Part shown: piece after piece, positions 8,536-20,928 of the stretch
Layout: each line of letters begins with the position of its first letter
Numbering within the stretch: position 1 is the stretch's first letter
Assembly (NCBI GenBank): GCA_019057775.1
Contig: JAHLWT010000026.1
Span: forward strand, 1 to 54,022
Direction of reading: 5' to 3'
Length of the DNA stretch: 54,022 bases
Source of the DNA: Promethearchaeota archaeon
GTDB lineage: Archaea; Asgardarchaeota; Lokiarchaeia; Sigynarchaeales; SOKP01
Program-made: the position numbers and the translations under genes
Notes under the pieces: model-generated
Seen by the model: only the letters and a program-made list of their open reading frames with translations
Told to the model about the DNA's origin: nothing
Databases searched by the model: none

Positions 8536-10038
8536 ATGACATTAAAAAAAACAAAAACTGAACTTGAATTAGTAGAAATTGAAAAAGAAGTTTTGGAGAA
8601 AACGAGCGCACACTATTTCCAAGTAGATTTTTTAAAAGCAGCAATGATCTTCTTAGTTATTTTCGATCATATAGTATCTTGGAATATAAAATCTTATATT
8701 GCTGCCACTCTTTGGGAAAGAATCTCAATACCAGTGTTTTTAGTGATATTGGGCTTTAATATGGGGCGCTCATTGCAAAGAAGTGAAGCACAGACATTAA
8801 GGGAAATGTATTCTTGGAGTTATTTCAAGAGTAAAATTTTGCGATATATTGTACCATTCCTAGTTTTGTATGCGGTATCAACATTTATAGGTTTGTTTAT
8901 GTATGGATTTGATATTACTGCTATGTGGAATGGACAATATTATCCAAATCATGGATTTATACACTTATTTCTAGGATTCTTACCATTTTGGGGCCCAGGA
9001 AATTGGTTTCTTCCATTACTATTTCAATCCATTTTAATCTTCCCTTTACTTTATTGGGCATTCACCAAAAAGCCAGTTATAACATTAATTCTATGTTTCG
9101 TGGTAGAGATAGCATTGCAGTTAACACTGTTTTTCTTAATTGGAGATATTACCTCATATGAACAAGGGTATATCGTGACGATTTTTATGACCTCTGTTTT
9201 ATTTTATCTTCCAAGTATTGGCTTAGGAATGTGGTTTTCATCCGGATATAAACTTAACGATAATCGTAACTTTTTTATGTGGATTTTATATCCAATTAGT
9301 TTAGCTTTTATTACGGCACATCAGTTTTTTTCATTTAGAATCAGAGTTGATGGTACGCCACTTCTAAGAGGAGATTATCATTTCCTGATAGTTCCATATT
9401 CCGCGTTTTTGTTTTTGCTAGCAATGAAATTTTTACCCCAAAATCCAGACGGGCGCCTTTCACGAGGAATTTCTTTAATTAGCAAATCCACATATCATAT
9501 CTTACTTACCCAAATACTAGGATATGGGATGGTTTACGCTTTTTGGGGAGATCATTATGCTATAAACACTCTTTTTACATTCCCTTTCTCGCCAAATGAT
9601 ATAGTAGGAATAATCGAAGCTGTTATAAACCTGGTTGCTGTATGGATTCTCTTTATTTCCTTCGGAATTCTGTGGTATAAGATAGATCAAAATAAAAACT
9701 TACTTAGACGCGTGCTTTATTACATAAACTTTTTCATCGTTTTCTCTTCAATTATGCTTTTTACTTTTTGGATGCAAGAGTTTTGGGTACCAATACCTCT
9801 TATTATCATTCTTGCTTATGCGATTGGAGCATTAATTACTCGTTATGTGATAAAGAGACCCTTTAATATAAAGCTTTTAGGTTTATGGACCTTAGTATTA
9901 GTAACAACATTTACAATGATGATTCTTCAGGTAGTAGTTTTCCAAACTCACGAGTATTGGATAACAATGTTTTCTATAGGAGCTTCACTAATAATTGCGA
10001 TAACTGGTACTATTTTAGAGACTATTCCAAGAAAATAA
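8536..10038 (+). CDS. Acyltransferase-3-family membrane protein
   Basis: A 500-residue polytopic protein with roughly ten to twelve hydrophobic helices after a short charged N-terminus. The opening (YFQVDFLKAAMIFLVIFDH), the loop ERISIPVFLVILGFNMGRS, and then a basic stretch YFKSKILRYIVPFLVLYAV follow the acyltransferase_3 pattern, in which an Arg/Lys-led first helix ends with a conserved His (here FDH). Such proteins move acyl groups onto sugars, lipids or polymers at the membrane. The substrate cannot be told. The gene is monocistronic: it is preceded by a long divergent region and followed by a T-run terminator. No signal peptide is present. Confidence 0.7.
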   Translation: MTLKKTKTELELVEIEKEVLEKTSAHYFQVDFLKAAMIFLVIFDHIVSWNIKSYIAATLWERISIPVFLVILGFNMGRSLQRSEAQTLREMYSWSYFKSKILRYIVPFLVLYAVSTFIGLFMYGFDITAMWNGQYYPNHGFIHLFLGFLPFWGPGNWFLPLLFQSILIFPLLYWAFTKKPVITLILCFVVEIALQLTLFFLIGDITSYEQGYIVTIFMTSVLFYLPSIGLGMWFSSGYKLNDNRNFFMWILYPISLAFITAHQFFSFRIRVDGTPLLRGDYHFLIVPYSAFLFLLAMKFLPQNPDGRLSRGISLISKSTYHILLTQILGYGMVYAFWGDHYAINTLFTFPFSPNDIVGIIEAVINLVAVWILFISFGILWYKIDQNKNLLRRVLYYINFFIVFSSIMLFTFWMQEFWVPIPLIIILAYAIGALITRYVIKRPFNIKLLGLWTLVLVTTFTMMILQVVVFQTHEYWITMFSIGASLIIAITGTILETIPRK

Positions 10039-10052
10039 TATATCACAAATTC

Positions 10053-10063
10053 TTTTTTTTTTT
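10053..10063 (+). terminator. T-run terminator after the acyltransferase gene
   Basis: Eleven consecutive T residues begin 15 bases after the stop codon at 10038 on the coding strand. Oligo-T tracts of this kind are enough to end transcription in archaea. Confidence 0.6.
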
Positions 10064-10187
10064 ATATAATCTTAGGATGAGTTATTTGTTAGGAATTTCA
10101 TAAAATTTCAACTTCCTGAAATGAAGACTATCTCTATTTCATAATTCTGCTTTATTCGCCTTTATAATGGCGATTTTTAGCGTAGAG

Positions 10188-10376
10188 TCAGATTCCCATA
10201 CCACATTTATAACATTTTTGGACAACACCCATGTTTTTCGCTTGACAGTAGGGACAGATCTTAGTTTCTCGAATGCTTTTTTGATTTATTTTAATATGAT
10301 TTACAACTTTTTCAAATATCCGATTATGACGCACTTTAGGAATAAGATTTTGTAAATAATTATTTTCAGGCAACAC
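10188..10376 (-). CDS. Small zinc-ribbon protein
   Basis: A 62-codon frame starting at GTG. The N-terminal half is a basic, helical stretch (LIPKVRHNRIFEKVVNHIK). The C-terminal half holds two CxxC pairs, CPYC and CYKC, 14 residues apart, ending in GMGI, which is typical of a zinc ribbon. The spacing fits one metal site. Function is unknown; such mini zinc ribbons are common in Asgard genomes and may bind nucleic acid or proteins. The gene is isolated, 260 bases downstream of the rpoA1-rps7 cluster start-to-end direction, and could be the tail of a decayed larger gene. Confidence 0.5.
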   Translation of the reverse strand: MLPENNYLQNLIPKVRHNRIFEKVVNHIKINQKSIRETKICPYCQAKNMGVVQKCYKCGMGI

Positions 10377-10636
10377 ATCCTTTTTCTTTGTCGCTGTTAT
10401 TTGGCATTACCTCATTTTATTTCATATTAAGAATAGAAATCCAATCTCTAATAAACTAAATTTTTGTTCTTAATATAAACGAATATGGTAATGGATTGAA
10501 GCAATAAATCTTTTAAATTGAATTTTCAACTAAAATTTTATCTAGATTCATAAGATATTGAAAAAAATAAGCTTTTTAATAGAGGATAATTGTAAAATCA
10601 AATAGAAGTAGATAAAATTATTAAATATGATCCCAT

Positions 10637-11254
10637 TTATCTTGCTGAAACAGCAATTCTCTCGATTTCATCTTTTCGCTTAACTGCTCTTGATTCTTGG
10701 CTATTATTTGCGGCAGACATCAACTCTTTCGCTAAATTTTCTTCAAATGATCTTTCATTTGAATGAGTGGCCGAACCAAGCGCTTGAGCTAGGTACTTGA
10801 GAGCCAAATCTACTCTCCGCTGAGGTGCGATATCTACTGCTGAAGCGTAACGAATCCCACCCATTGCAATGCGTGTGGTCTCTTCTCTGGGCGCAGTGTT
10901 AATAATTGCATTAACGAGAATCTGGATTGGATTTTCTCCGGTTTGCAAATCTATTAATGTGAATGCATTTTTTAAACTACTCAGCAATTTACTTTTTTTT
11001 CCAGAATTATAAGAGCTTTTATGACCCCTAATTTTACTGGCAATAAATCCGGGTGACAATAATCTGTTAGTAAAACGCTCAAGAATTGAAATTTTTGACG
11101 ATTTCCAAAAACGTTTATGTTCATGTCTCCCTGAAGAGTGAGGAATTATAATTGGCTTTAAGTTGATATAGTTTTCTAAAGTTACATCTCTAATCTGAAT
11201 GTTCTCAAAAGACCATTTGTTAAAAAGTTTGACTTCTTTTCGTACTTTACTCAT
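10637..11254 (-). CDS. rps7: Small-subunit ribosomal protein S7 (uS7)
   Basis: Binds the 3' major domain of 16S rRNA and sits at the tRNA exit (E) site of the small subunit. The 205-residue length is usual for archaeal S7. Clear family blocks are NPIQILVNAIINTAPREETT, GGIRYASAVDIAPQRRVDLA and the C-terminal SRAVKRKDEIERIA. It is 12 bases after rps12 and is the last gene of the minus-strand polymerase/ribosome cluster. In many archaea genes for elongation factors follow, but here the downstream neighbour is only a small zinc-ribbon frame. Confidence 0.97.
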   Translation of the reverse strand: MSKVRKEVKLFNKWSFENIQIRDVTLENYINLKPIIIPHSSGRHEHKRFWKSSKISILERFTNRLLSPGFIASKIRGHKSSYNSGKKSKLLSSLKNAFTLIDLQTGENPIQILVNAIINTAPREETTRIAMGGIRYASAVDIAPQRRVDLALKYLAQALGSATHSNERSFEENLAKELMSAANNSQESRAVKRKDEIERIAVSAR

Positions 11255-11266
11255 ATTTCCTTACCT

Positions 11267-11695
11267 CTAGCGCAATGGTTTTTCCTTCTTTCCAGATATA
11301 AGAGCTTTCAAACTTATACCATTTACTTTTACAACCTTAAAACGTACTCCTGGAAGGTCTCCAACAGCACGACCTTTAGCACCACCTATACCCTCCACGA
11401 TAACTCGATCATGCTCTTCTATAAAATTTAGAGCCCCATCTCCCGGAAGAAAAGCTGTGACAGTTTTACCATTCTTTTTTAATTGAATTCTTACACATTT
11501 TCTTATTGCTGAGTTAGGTTGTTTACTTTCGCGTCCAACTTTTTGTAATACTATACCTAACGCTTGACAAGAACCTTCAAGTGGGTCTGACTTTTGTTTT
11601 AGTTTTAATTTCCTTCTCTTATATTTTGATTTTGACCACTTAAATTTTTTCCGGTTAGCTTTAAGTTGTCTTGCTGCGTATAATCCCTTTGGCAA
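11267..11695 (-). CDS. rps12: Small-subunit ribosomal protein S12 (uS12)
   Basis: A decoding-centre protein of the small subunit. The 142 residues match archaeal S12. The loop [20 protein letters not shown] carries the residues that contact helix 44, and [16 protein letters not shown] closes the conserved core. The N-terminus ([20 protein letters not shown]) is very basic as expected. The start is TTG. It is directly followed by rps7 and preceded, unusually, by an M28 peptidase gene rather than by nusA. Confidence 0.97.
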   Translation of the reverse strand: MPKGLYAARQLKANRKKFKWSKSKYKRRKLKLKQKSDPLEGSCQALGIVLQKVGRESKQPNSAIRKCVRIQLKKNGKTVTAFLPGDGALNFIEEHDRVIVEGIGGAKGRAVGDLPGVRFKVVKVNGISLKALISGKKEKPLR

Positions 11696-11802
11696 ATTTT
11701 TACACCAAAATTTAAATAATTATAATGTGAAATAATACATCCTTAAACTTAAAATTTATGAATATCTGGATTTTCCATAAACCAGTAGTTAATCGCTTAG
11801 TT

Positions 11803-13059
11803 TTAATCAACTCTCAGATCAAGACTTTTAATCGTATTATAGCAAATTTCTATACAAGCATTTAAATTTGTAGCAGAGCAAAGGTCAGGAATATCCTTTT
11901 TAGAATGTATGTATTTTGAATCTTCTTTAGATAAAAAACAAGCAACTTGGAACTCTGGTTTTTCCGATTTTTTTGTAAAAGCACGAAATACCAAATGATC
12001 GTTCCTGGTGCCAAAAGCCATGCTAGCTCTCTTAAAGGGAACATTTAGTTGAGTAGCAGATGCTTCTAGGACATCATTTAAATTATCATTTAATTTCTTT
12101 TTTTTAATGAGTCCGGTTTCATCAATAATCCCAACATATGAGCCCACCATATCTATGTTAATATTATATGACTTATTTAAATCATAATCATGATCAAGTT
12201 CTTCGAAATGCTTAGCACAATATTGTTTTGAGCCCCAGATGCCCATTTCTTCTGCACCACACCATAAGAAAATAACATCTGTTTTTTCAAGAGGGTGGTT
12301 TTTAATTAATTTAGCTAGTTCTATGAGTATTGCTGTTCCACTAGCATTATCAACTGACCCGACTGATTGATTGGTTTTTTTATTAAAAAAAGTGATGAAA
12401 ATCTCTATTAATATTATAACTCCAATAATTATGGATATATTTCTAATAATTACATAAATAATATCGATTTTAAGTATTGGAAATAAAGCTATAATCGACC
12501 AAATTGCTAGAACTAAGTTTATTAGTAGAAATGAGAGAAGCAGCATAAATACCGAAAGGAGTAAGACTTTAATAATTTTCATGGGAAAATTTGACGAAGC
12601 CGAGTCATAATGTGCTGTAAAGATGACAACAGGTCTTTTGGGATATAAATCATTTGCGTGAATGGTCGCTATAACATTTTTTGATTCCTTTCTTTTACCC
12701 AAGAATAAAATACGAGTGTGATCAAATATTAATTTTGCTAATGCAAATAAAACTACGAAAAAAAGCCCATCAAGAGGAAGAATTATCCATGTAATAACAG
12801 GTTGTAATAAAAGAATTTGAGAACCTAAGACAAAAGCAAAAATCCATAAGAAAATTAATTTTCTTAACTTTATTGATGTTTTAGACCACATAAAGGATTC
12901 AACTGTCAGATCAACCTCCTTTTTGGCTAATTCCTTTAAGATATAATTTATTGTTTTAGTTTCGCCGTCAGTGGCAGCCAATCGCTTAAAATTTAAATTA
13001 TTAACATGGTTAATAGCATCTTGCTCATCAAATAACTCTAAAGTTGGGATAAAAATCAC
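11803..13059 (-). CDS. Membrane-bound M28-family metallopeptidase
   Basis: A 418-residue aminopeptidase-like protein. The M28 metal and catalytic residues are visible in order: His and Asp in TAHYDS, Asp in GSVDNASGTA, the Glu pair in GAEEMG, Asp in NIDMVG and a final His in YIHSKKD. Two hydrophobic blocks, one before the catalytic domain (about residues 66-112) and one inserted after TAHYDS (about 170-225), anchor it in the membrane. It should release N-terminal amino acids using two zinc ions. The gene sits between nusA and rps12, 65 bases after nusA and 107 before rps12, in the same direction, which breaks the usual archaeal order. Co-transcription is likely but the job is unrelated to translation as far as can be seen. 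Confidence 0.9.
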   Translation of the reverse strand: MIFIPTLELFDEQDAINHVNNLNFKRLAATDGETKTINYILKELAKKEVDLTVESFMWSKTSIKLRKLIFLWIFAFVLGSQILLLQPVITWIILPLDGLFFVVLFALAKLIFDHTRILFLGKRKESKNVIATIHANDLYPKRPVVIFTAHYDSASSNFPMKIIKVLLLSVFMLLLSFLLINLVLAIWSIIALFPILKIDIIYVIIRNISIIIGVIILIEIFITFFNKKTNQSVGSVDNASGTAILIELAKLIKNHPLEKTDVIFLWCGAEEMGIWGSKQYCAKHFEELDHDYDLNKSYNINIDMVGSYVGIIDETGLIKKKKLNDNLNDVLEASATQLNVPFKRASMAFGTRNDHLVFRAFTKKSEKPEFQVACFLSKEDSKYIHSKKDIPDLCSATNLNACIEICYNTIKSLDLRVD

Positions 13060-13124
13060 TATATTAGTTTATCAAATAATAAAATCGAGAGTTCCTAATA
13101 ATTTAAAATTACGATAGGAAATAT

Positions 13125-13601
13125 TTAAAGATTCTTTGTGTTAATTATTACATTATCAACATCAAAATATCTTAAAATAATTTCCTTAATTTTGCGAATC
13201 ATCGAACCATCTTTTCCAATAGCTTTTCCACGATCCTGTGGTCGCACGGTTATAATTACAGTCTTCTTTAGATTTCTGCTTTCCTTGATCTCGATATTTT
13301 TAACCAAGATAGAATTCTTTGTTGTTTGTAAAATATTCTGTATGAATTTATTGAGATCCTCAGAGAACGCTATAACGTCAATTTTTTTTTGGAGCTTCGA
13401 TTTTAAGTCTTTTACATGTTCCCCTGCTTTTCCAATAGCTTTTCCAACATCTTCTTCTTTCACTAAGAAGATAATAATTTCATTCCCATATTCAGGAGAT
13501 TTAAAGATAAGACAATCTTTTATAATGGCACCAGAGATATTATTAAATAAGGAGATAAGTTCCATTGAATCTCTGTCAATTTTAATATGTTTTTTTAACA
13601 T
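13125..13601 (-). CDS. nusA: NusA-like KH-domain transcription factor
   Basis: A 158-residue protein with two KH domains. Each carries the nucleotide-binding turn: DVGKAIGKAGEHVK near residue 51 and DRGKAIGKDGSMIR near residue 123. Archaeal NusA consists of just such a KH pair without the bacterial S1 and polymerase-binding domains. It is thought to bind nascent RNA and modulate elongation or termination. It lies 21 bases downstream of rpl30e, in the standard archaeal order rpoA2-rpl30e-nusA. A long frame on the opposite strand (13138-13611) is only its shadow. Confidence 0.95.
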   Translation of the reverse strand: MLKKHIKIDRDSMELISLFNNISGAIIKDCLIFKSPEYGNEIIIFLVKEEDVGKAIGKAGEHVKDLKSKLQKKIDVIAFSEDLNKFIQNILQTTKNSILVKNIEIKESRNLKKTVIITVRPQDRGKAIGKDGSMIRKIKEIILRYFDVDNVIINTKNL

Positions 13602-13622
13602 GGCAAATTAAGTTTCATATTT

Positions 13623-14003
13623 CTATTTTAGTTTAGTTTTTAAAGAGTTTAAATCTGAGTCTCCATAATCAATCACACCTATTATAGATATCATATAAGG
13701 CTTAGCACATGCCAATCCCAAGTCCCAACTTGAACCTTTATATTTATGTATAAAGAATTTATCTTTTAAAAGTGAATTATAATAAGTTAATTGATTCATA
13801 AATTCTTGTGGGCAATTATTGCTTACAATTAGCATATTAAAAGGAGAATTATGTATCAAATTCTTTAGAACTTGATTTTTTCCATAGATAATCTTTCCAG
13901 TTTTATAAGCAACTTTAATATTCGTATCTATATCAAATTCTTTAGTTTTTTTTCTGCTAAGATCGACTTTCTCGATTACTGATCTACTTCTATTCTTTGC
14001 CAT
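13623..14003 (-). CDS. rpl30e: Large-subunit ribosomal protein L30e (eL30)
   Basis: A member of the L7Ae/L30e RNA-binding fold. The core KVAYKTGKIIYGKNQVLKNL is diagnostic, followed by MLIVSNNCP, SSWDLGLACAKPYMISIIG and an acidic turn. At 126 residues it is a little longer than the usual 100 because of a basic N-terminal extension (MAKNRSRSVIEKVDLSRKK). It lies between rpoA2 and nusA as in most archaea, 97 bases after rpoA2. Confidence 0.93.
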   Translation of the reverse strand: MAKNRSRSVIEKVDLSRKKTKEFDIDTNIKVAYKTGKIIYGKNQVLKNLIHNSPFNMLIVSNNCPQEFMNQLTYYNSLLKDKFFIHKYKGSSWDLGLACAKPYMISIIGVIDYGDSDLNSLKTKLK

Positions 14004-14100
14004 CGTAATTTCAAAACAGATAGATATATTAAATTATAAGAAGGATACTTTTTTAATTTTAGTTTAGTTTATAGGAAAATGAAAAAGGATATTAACGTTC

Positions 14101-15303
14101 TCATAAAGATTGTTTTTTTTTCTTTAAAATTGCTAAATTCGCATCTAGATCAAACATGACACTTACCCTCCCAGTACCAATCGGTGATATTTGTCCGACT
14201 ATTACATTTTCAGGAATTCCGAGTAATCGTTCTTCTTCTCCATAAAGCCCAGCATCAAGTAGTTGATTAACTGTTACTTCGAAAGCAGCTCGCGCAAAAA
14301 CACTTGATTTTGAACCGGAAATTCCATGCCTTCCAATTGATTGAATTGATCCCAAATGGCACATTAGGTCAGAAAGAATGAGGAGATGTCTTAAATCTAC
14401 ATCTAAGCCTTGTTGTTCTAGGACTTTTTGAGCTTCTACTATTATCATTGTTCTTGCTGCCTCAATGCCATATAATTTTTCAATTTCATGAATATGATTA
14501 GAAACTGTCCGTGCAACATCTACACCCTCAATTTGTACTACTCCTTGCATGTTAGTTCCTTCAGTTTTAATTACCCATTCTTTATTACCTTCAGCAGGAG
14601 TCAATAATCCTCTTTTTACTCCTCTGATCCCTTTAACGACTTTCTTAAGAATTTTCTCTCTTAGCTTTTGTAAACTCTGTAAATCTTCAATCCCGGGATC
14701 AATAATTATAGAATTTCCTTCATGTTTTATTGTACCCTTCTTCTTATAACGTTTTAATATTTCAGGGATTTCTTCTATATCTATTCCTTTCTTTTCACAA
14801 ATCTCAGGGATTAGATGAATATTGATGGTCCAATTCACAAAATCTAAATCCACATCATGCGTTATTTGTTCAATTCGTATCTGCTCAATGCGATTGTGAA
14901 CTATAAGCGCTTTTTCTTCAGTTTCTCGGTATTCTTCTTCTAAAAATACTGTCATCTGAGGAGTTGACGGAAATCGCCTTGCATCCACAATTTCTATTAA
15001 TCTCGGTAATCCTTGTGTTACCGAGAATTCTTCAACCCCCGCATAGTGAAAGGTTCTTAATGTCATTTGGGTTCCAGGTTCACCAATCGATTGTGCTGCT
15101 ACAGTTCCTACTGGTTCTGAAGTTTCTACAATAGCATTGTTAAAATTAATAAAGATTTTATTTAAAAGATACTCAAGCTGCTCTTCTTCTAAATCTTCAT
15201 TCTTTACTTTTTCTCTAATCTTATTGATTAAATCTTCAGGTATACCATCTTCCATTAAGAGATCTAATTCCTTATCTAAAATTTCTGGAGTTACTTTAAC
15301 CAT
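14101..15303 (-). CDS. rpoA2: DNA-directed RNA polymerase subunit A''
   Basis: The C-terminal part of the largest polymerase subunit, separate from A' as in most archaea. The 400 residues include [20 protein letters not shown] and TLRTFHYAG (bridge-helix and trigger-loop region), [20 protein letters not shown], and near the end [20 protein letters not shown] and [17 protein letters not shown]. It forms the active-site trigger loop and jaw together with A'. The start is ATG at 15303. A 44-codon ORF, not the end of rpoA1, lies immediately upstream. Confidence 0.97.
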   Translation of the reverse strand: MVKVTPEILDKELDLLMEDGIPEDLINKIREKVKNEDLEEEQLEYLLNKIFINFNNAIVETSEPVGTVAAQSIGEPGTQMTLRTFHYAGVEEFSVTQGLPRLIEIVDARRFPSTPQMTVFLEEEYRETEEKALIVHNRIEQIRIEQITHDVDLDFVNWTINIHLIPEICEKKGIDIEEIPEILKRYKKKGTIKHEGNSIIIDPGIEDLQSLQKLREKILKKVVKGIRGVKRGLLTPAEGNKEWVIKTEGTNMQGVVQIEGVDVARTVSNHIHEIEKLYGIEAARTMIIVEAQKVLEQQGLDVDLRHLLILSDLMCHLGSIQSIGRHGISGSKSSVFARAAFEVTVNQLLDAGLYGEEERLLGIPENVIVGQISPIGTGRVSVMFDLDANLAILKKKKQSL

Positions 15304-15340
15304 TTTTCTCGTACCATATGATTTTTATTCATCTTTAAAA

Positions 15341-15475
15341 TTAATGTTGTTTTTTCCATTCTTGAAATCCTTTAGTAAGCTTACCGCAATGCAGAGCATT
15401 TTTTCCGGTTTTTTCCTTATATTGTGCTTTCAAAGCTTCTAAATCAGGATTTCCTGCTGGTTTTTTCTTTGCCAT
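15341..15475 (-). CDS. 44-residue small protein with the RpoA1-tail motif, between rpoA1 and rpoA2
   Basis: Reading the minus strand between rpoA1 and rpoA2 gives an intact ATG-to-TAA frame of 44 codons. It begins MAKKKPAGNPDLEALKAQ and continues YKEKTGKNALHCGKLTKG, then FQEWKKQH. The second half matches the last 28 residues of RpoA1 (YEEETGKKAIWRGKETKG, then YLEWK): 14 of 23 aligned positions are identical. Spacing is tight, 30 bases after rpoA1 and 37 before rpoA2, and a purine-rich ribosome-binding-like run (aaaaagaaggaaa in mRNA sense) precedes the start. It is therefore probably a real co-transcribed gene. I cannot name the motif. It could be a protein- or nucleic-acid-binding minidomain associated with RNA polymerase. 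Confidence 0.8.
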   Translation of the reverse strand: MAKKKPAGNPDLEALKAQYKEKTGKNALHCGKLTKGFQEWKKQH

Positions 15476-15505
15476 TTTTTTTTCCTTCTTTTTAAATTTT
15501 TAATT

Positions 15506-18493
<2,988 letters not shown>

Positions 18494-18750
18494 AAACTAA
18501 TTACCTCAAAAATTTATCATATAATTAACTGTTGAAGAAGAAGTGTGACTCATGGGAGAAAACATCCTTTTTGATCGTGATAATTTAATAATTTTAAAAA
18601 ATAAGAATACGAGTCTTCCACTGTACAAAATTAAGGGTAGCAAATTTTAAAAATTTTACTATTTTGGGCTTTTTTTAATTTCAAATAGCACAATTAATAT
18701 GTTTTAAGATCGTATCTAAAAGAGTTTAATTTATTGCTCTACTTAATTAA

Positions 18751-19356
18751 TTGATAATGAAAATATTAGACATTTTTAGAATTAGGATTGTGATATTTGC
18801 TATACAATTTCTAATTTTAAGCCTTTTTATCTTTATTCAGAGTTATAATATTAATTTAAAGTTTGATGCGGGGATTATAAAAGAACGAGAACTAATTATA
18901 CAATTCTTAGCGAATTATGTTTTATTTGATAAAGTATCAGGTTTATTCTTTATCTACATTATTTGGTTTACAGTTTCTTTAATTTCTATTTTTGTGTATG
19001 TTGATTATAAAAAAGCGTATTCAATGAATTTACTAGCATTTTTCTTTTTCAATTTTTTTCTTTACGTTTTTCTTTCAAGATATCATAGTGAATATTTTAA
19101 ATCCAATTTTCAATTTCATTTTGTCAACACAATTTTGTTGGGTATCTTTATTGTGGGAATCTCAATCACACTGTCAATAATTTTGAAAAAGATCACAGAG
19201 AATAGAAGGAAGCCTCAGAGCGCAGATTTAGAAGCAATTGCAAGAAGTATATCGACAAAGTGCCCAAAGTGTGGAATAGAATTCGATTCTCGTCCGAAAA
19301 TATGTTATAATTGCAATACAGATTTAACGATTAAAAGTGAGGATATAAATGGATAA
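18751..19356 (+). CDS. Membrane protein with C-terminal zinc ribbon
   Basis: A 201-residue protein with four hydrophobic helices in residues about 10-150 and a cytosolic tail holding a zinc ribbon, CPKCGIEFDSRPKICYNC (CxxC...CxxC). The TTG start at 18751 and an ATG two codons later are both possible. The stop overlaps the start of the next gene by 8 bases, so the two are translationally coupled. It leads a four-gene plus-strand set with two acyl-CoA synthetase alpha-like genes and an EamA transporter. I do not recognise the family; coupling suggests a membrane partner or sensor for the synthetase-like proteins. Confidence 0.75.
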   Translation: MIMKILDIFRIRIVIFAIQFLILSLFIFIQSYNINLKFDAGIIKERELIIQFLANYVLFDKVSGLFFIYIIWFTVSLISIFVYVDYKKAYSMNLLAFFFFNFFLYVFLSRYHSEYFKSNFQFHFVNTILLGIFIVGISITLSIILKKITENRRKPQSADLEAIARSISTKCPKCGIEFDSRPKICYNCNTDLTIKSEDING

Positions 19357-20800
19357 TATTAATACCATTGATTCATTAGATAGATTGTTTAACCCAAGAA
19401 ATGTTGCGATATTTGAAGTCTCCAGAAATAATTCTTTTTTCCTTAAAGGGTTCAAACGACAAAACTTTGATTTTGATAAGATTTATTTAGTTTCTTCCAA
19501 ACATGAAGAATTTCAGGGCTTAAAGTGTTATAAAACTATTGATGAGATTCCAGAAAACACCATAGATCTTTTAATTTTATCTGTAAGAAGAGAATTACTC
19601 ATCAAATCATTAAAGAATATTCTCTCGAAAAAGAGGGTTAACTTTATCCACATATTTACAGCAGGTACAGGTGAATTTGATGATTTAGGACTAGAAATCG
19701 AACACCAAATTAAGGATATTCTTGAAAGTTATAGCCATACTAGGGCAATTGGTCCAAATTGTATGGGTTTATATAGCCCTCGTGGAAGAACTGCTTACTA
19801 TTCTTCCTTTCCTGAAGAACCTGGGAACATTGGATTAATCTTTCAATCGGGAGATTTACATTCTAAAATGATAAAGTTCGGCTCACGCAGATACAATCTA
19901 AGATTTTCGATTGGAGTAAGTATTGGAAATTGTGTTGATATTCAAATATCAGAAATATTGAGTTACCTTAATCATGATGATGAAACTGATGTTATTTGTG
20001 TTTACTTCGAGGGTTTTTCACCTTTTCATAAAAAGGAAGGAAAAGTTTTATTTGATGTGTTAAAAAAGATGAAAAAACCTATATTGTTCATGAGAGGTGG
20101 AAAGACAACAAGAGGACAAAAAGCAGTGCTAACACATACTGGTGCTTTAGCAACTAGAAGAAGCATTTGGGAGGCTATTTACAAGCAAACTCCCACGATT
20201 GAAACTCCTTCTTCATTAGATGAGTTAATTGACTACCTATATCTATTTTCATACTATATAGCTAGATTTAAAAAAACCAATGAGGATATTGTATATCCAG
20301 TAGGCAAACGAGCATTAATTATTCTTTGGTCAGGGGGTTTTGGGATATTAGCCACCGATGCTTTAACAGAATTGGGGATTGAATTGCCTCTATTTGAAGG
20401 TAAAACATTAGAAAAACTTAAAGATATTTATCCAATAAGAGTTGGGAGTCTATCAAATCCTTTTGATCTTCCATGGGTAACTCACCAGAAAGTACTTGTT
20501 GATGTGAGCAAAGCTGCTATTGATGATAATATCGACTTAGTTATAGTTGAAACCGATGCGTGGCGTGATTTAGAGGGTGAACGCTTTAAAGGCTACTACG
20601 AAAACCTGTTAGAAGTGAGAAACCATGTGGAGTCTTTAAATAAAATATTCATTATAATTTTACATCAATATCCTAGCGAATCTTTAAAGCTTTTTTATAA
20701 CATGCTTATTAGTGACAATTTTATAGTATATTCCACAATTGAGATCGCGGCTAAATCCTTTTTAAAATTATATGAGTATGGAAGGAAGCTTATGCATTAA
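19349..20800 (+). CDS. NDP-forming acyl-CoA synthetase alpha-subunit-like protein, copy 1
   Basis: A 483-residue homologue of the alpha part of ADP-forming acetyl-CoA synthetase and succinyl-CoA synthetase alpha. An N-terminal CoA-binding Rossmann domain (LFNPRNVAIFEVS; FIHIFTAGTGEF; AIGPNCMGLY) is followed by a ligase-CoA domain with FQSGDLHSK and LTHTGALA. The His in LTHTG occupies the site of the phospho-His that carries phosphate between active sites. A third domain (ALIILWSGGFGILATDALT; VGSLSNPFDLPW) completes the alpha unit. The ATP-grasp beta subunit, needed for a full reaction, is not encoded here. It overlaps the upstream membrane gene and has a paralogue 128 bases downstream. Confidence 0.85.
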   Translation: MDNINTIDSLDRLFNPRNVAIFEVSRNNSFFLKGFKRQNFDFDKIYLVSSKHEEFQGLKCYKTIDEIPENTIDLLILSVRRELLIKSLKNILSKKRVNFIHIFTAGTGEFDDLGLEIEHQIKDILESYSHTRAIGPNCMGLYSPRGRTAYYSSFPEEPGNIGLIFQSGDLHSKMIKFGSRRYNLRFSIGVSIGNCVDIQISEILSYLNHDDETDVICVYFEGFSPFHKKEGKVLFDVLKKMKKPILFMRGGKTTRGQKAVLTHTGALATRRSIWEAIYKQTPTIETPSSLDELIDYLYLFSYYIARFKKTNEDIVYPVGKRALIILWSGGFGILATDALTELGIELPLFEGKTLEKLKDIYPIRVGSLSNPFDLPWVTHQKVLVDVSKAAIDDNIDLVIVETDAWRDLEGERFKGYYENLLEVRNHVESLNKIFIIILHQYPSESLKLFYNMLISDNFIVYSTIEIAAKSFLKLYEYGRKLMH

Positions 20801-20928
20801 TTTCACTCACTCGCAAACAACTGTGTCTAATGAAATTAAAATATAAAAACCTATTACTAATGCTTAACTTAAGTTTTTAAAGTCACAAATAAACAATATA
20901 AATCTCATTAAACTAGCTTACATTAAAA

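Noticed and set aside
10167..10355. 62-codon plus-strand frame
   Set aside because: Overlaps the minus-strand zinc-ribbon frame, whose CxxC pairs are the more convincing signal.
13138..13611. 157-codon plus-strand frame
   Set aside because: It is antisense to the NusA-like gene, which has clear KH motifs. The plus-strand translation has no recognisable pattern.
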